DNA from: a bacterium
GTDB lineage: Bacteria; SZUA-79; Acidulodesulfobacterales; Acidulodesulfobacteraceae
Assembly: GCA_021788495.1 (NCBI GenBank)
Contig: JAJYKQ010000052.1
Span: 1 to 6,990 of the forward strand
DNA length: 6,990 nt
Direction of reading: 5' to 3'
Part shown: positions 5,971 through 6,990 of the stretch, in pieces
Numbering within the stretch: the first letter of the stretch is position 1
How the letters are laid out: each line of letters opens with the position of its first letter
Position numbers and translations under genes: made by a program
The notes under the pieces: generated by a model
The model's database searches: none
What the model was told of the DNA's origin: nothing
The model's input: the letters and a program-made list of their open reading frames with translations, nothing else

Positions 5971-5977
5971 CTCCTTT
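5971..5977 (-). promoter_or_regulatory. Ribosome binding site of cheB
   Basis: The minus strand reads AAAGGAG, with GGAG 10 bases before the cheB ATG at 5960. It confirms the start and is one of three strong sites in this operon, all with the same 10-base spacing. Confidence 0.85.
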
Positions 5978-5988
5978 CAAAATAATTT

Positions 5989-6013
5989 TTATCGGTATAA
6001 TTTATTTATTTTA
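5989..6013 (-). promoter_or_regulatory. Possible FliA (sigma-28)-type promoter between cheA and cheB
   Basis: In the cheA-cheB gap the minus strand carries ACCGATAA (5989-5996), seven of eight bases of the flagellar sigma-28 -10 consensus GCCGATAA. A TAAA (6010-6013) lies upstream, but with 13 instead of the usual 15 bases between. A start near 5982 would leave a short leader of about 20 bases containing the cheB ribosome site. The match is partial and the region is very AT-rich, so this is tentative; it would give cheB and downstream genes their own late-flagellar control. Confidence 0.28.
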
Positions 6014-6020
6014 ACTTATC

Positions 6021-6990
6021 TTATCTTAAGCTTACGGCATCTATCATAGACGCAACGTCGATAATTAAAACTACTTTTCCGTCTCCGGTTATAGTAGCGC
6101 CGGAAATACCTTTGTATCCAAGCTGGTAATCTCCTAGTGATTTAATGACTACTTCCTCCTGTCCGAACAGGTCGTCCACTACTATGCCTATTTTTTTCTC
6201 GGCAAGAGCTACTACTACTACATAAATTTCCCTGTCGGAAGATTTAGCGTTTACGGAAGAAACGGCGCTTTCGCTTACGCCGAATTCTTCTCCGAGCCTC
6301 AACAATGAAAGTACCGATTTTCTTAAATTGATGACCTCGTGCTTATCTATAGTCTGTATTGTCGATTCTTTTATCCTTAAAGTCTCCACTACCGAATTTA
6401 AAGGTATCGCAAATACTTCGTCTCCTATGCCTACTATTAAAGTCTGTATGATTGCGACCGTAAGCGGAAGTTTTAATATTATAGTCGAACCCTGTCCCGG
6501 AACTGAATTAATTTCTATAATACCGTTAAGTTTTTGAATATTCGTCTTAACGACGTCCATTCCTACCCCTCTTCCGGATATCTCGGTAGCTTTGTCTTTC
6601 GTGCTGAAACCGGGAGCAAAAATAAGATTTAAAGCATCTTTATCAGAAAGGCTCGCCGCGGTTTTTTCGTCTATTACTCCTTTTTCTACCGCTTTTCTTT
6701 TTATTATTGCAGGGTCCATTCCCTTGCCGTCGTCTATAACCGATATAATAATGTAATTGCCCTCGTGCTCGGCGCCTAACCTTATAGTTCCTCTTTCCGG
6801 TTTCCCGTTTAATTTTCTGGTTTCTTTGTCTTCGATTCCGTGGTCGACGCTGTTTCTGATTAAATGAACCAACGGATCCCCAATCTCTTCGATAACTGAT
6901 TTATCGAGCTCGGTTTCTTCGCCGGAAATTAGAAGTTCTATGTCTTTGCCTAGTTCCCTAGAAAGGTCTCTCACCATCCTTGGGAATTTA
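6021..6990 (-). CDS. cheA: CheA histidine kinase, C-terminal half (5' end outside window)
   Basis: The frame stays open to the right window edge. Residues before the methionine at 6975-6977 read KFPR, continuing the conserved CheA FPRMVRDL segment, so that methionine is internal and the gene is cut. Numbering from it, the HATPase (P4) domain shows the N box HLIRNSVDHGIE (38-49), G1 box DDGKGMD (82-88), F box FAPGFSTKD (120-128) and G2 box GRGVGMD (135-141). Residues about 170-318 are the CheW-like P5 domain that couples the kinase to CheW and receptors. The phosphotransfer (P1), CheY/CheB docking (P2) and most of the dimerisation (P3) regions lie outside, so the phosphorylated histidine cannot be checked. 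CheA phosphorylates CheY and CheB in response to receptor state. The stop TAA at 6021-6023 precedes cheB by 60 bp in the same direction. Confidence 0.97.
   Translation of the reverse strand, partial: KFPRMVRDLSRELGKDIELLISGEETELDKSVIEEIGDPLVHLIRNSVDHGIEDKETRKLNGKPERGTIRLGAEHEGNYIIISVIDDGKGMDPAIIKRKAVEKGVIDEKTAASLSDKDALNLIFAPGFSTKDKATEISGRGVGMDVVKTNIQKLNGIIEINSVPGQGSTIILKLPLTVAIIQTLIVGIGDEVFAIPLNSVVETLRIKESTIQTIDKHEVINLRKSVLSLLRLGEEFGVSESAVSSVNAKSSDREIYVVVVALAEKKIGIVVDDLFGQEEVVIKSLGDYQLGYKGISGATITGDGKVVLIIDVASMIDAVSLR

Noticed and set aside
5686..5985. A 99-codon open frame on the plus strand opposite the CheB receiver domain
   Set aside because: It mirrors the conserved CheB coding sequence, has no ribosome site and has no recognisable motif.

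Overview
The window comes from an AT-rich bacterium. GC is low by eye, with many ATA/TTT/AAA codons and A/T runs of 8-9 bases. Almost all of it is a motility and chemotaxis locus. The gene content (cheA-cheB-cheW, a ParA-type ATPase, a CheW-like ParP-type protein, a FliK-like and a free FlhB C-terminal-like protein, and a YcgR-type PilZ protein) points to a flagellated Gram-negative. A DsrE-type sulfur-relay gene at the left edge suggests sulfur metabolism. A deltaproteobacterial-type lineage (for example an acidophilic or thermophilic sulfur/sulfate metaboliser) would fit, but this is inference and no taxonomic marker is present.

Layout. Plus strand: positions 1-228 are the 3' part of a DsrE-like gene; 268-987 encode a PilZ c-di-GMP receptor with a YcgR-like N-terminal domain. 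Minus strand, transcribed from right to left: cheA (3' half only, running off the right edge), cheB, cheW, a parC-like ATPase, a parP-like CheW-domain protein, a small Lys/Glu/Asn-rich protein, a fliK-like gene and an flhB C-terminal-like gene. The last gene meets the PilZ gene tail to tail, with stop codons overlapping by 4 bp. Genes are tightly packed (ATGA overlaps, gaps of 5-60 bp), so the minus-strand block looks like one operon. No gene-free stretch exceeds 60 bp, and I saw no RNA gene, mobile element, CRISPR array or clear terminator.

How the genes fit together. CheA, CheW and CheB form the core signalling and adaptation machinery of a chemoreceptor array. The ParA-like ATPase and the following CheW-domain protein match the ParC/ParP pair that places such arrays at cell poles in Vibrio and Pseudomonas. 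The FliK-like and FlhB-C-like pair recalls ylqG-ylqH of Bacillus and FlhX of epsilonproteobacteria, which concern the flagellar export switch. The PilZ protein would act as a c-di-GMP brake on motility. The least explained items are the 98-residue small protein between parP and fliK and the divergent N-terminal region of the ParP-like protein.
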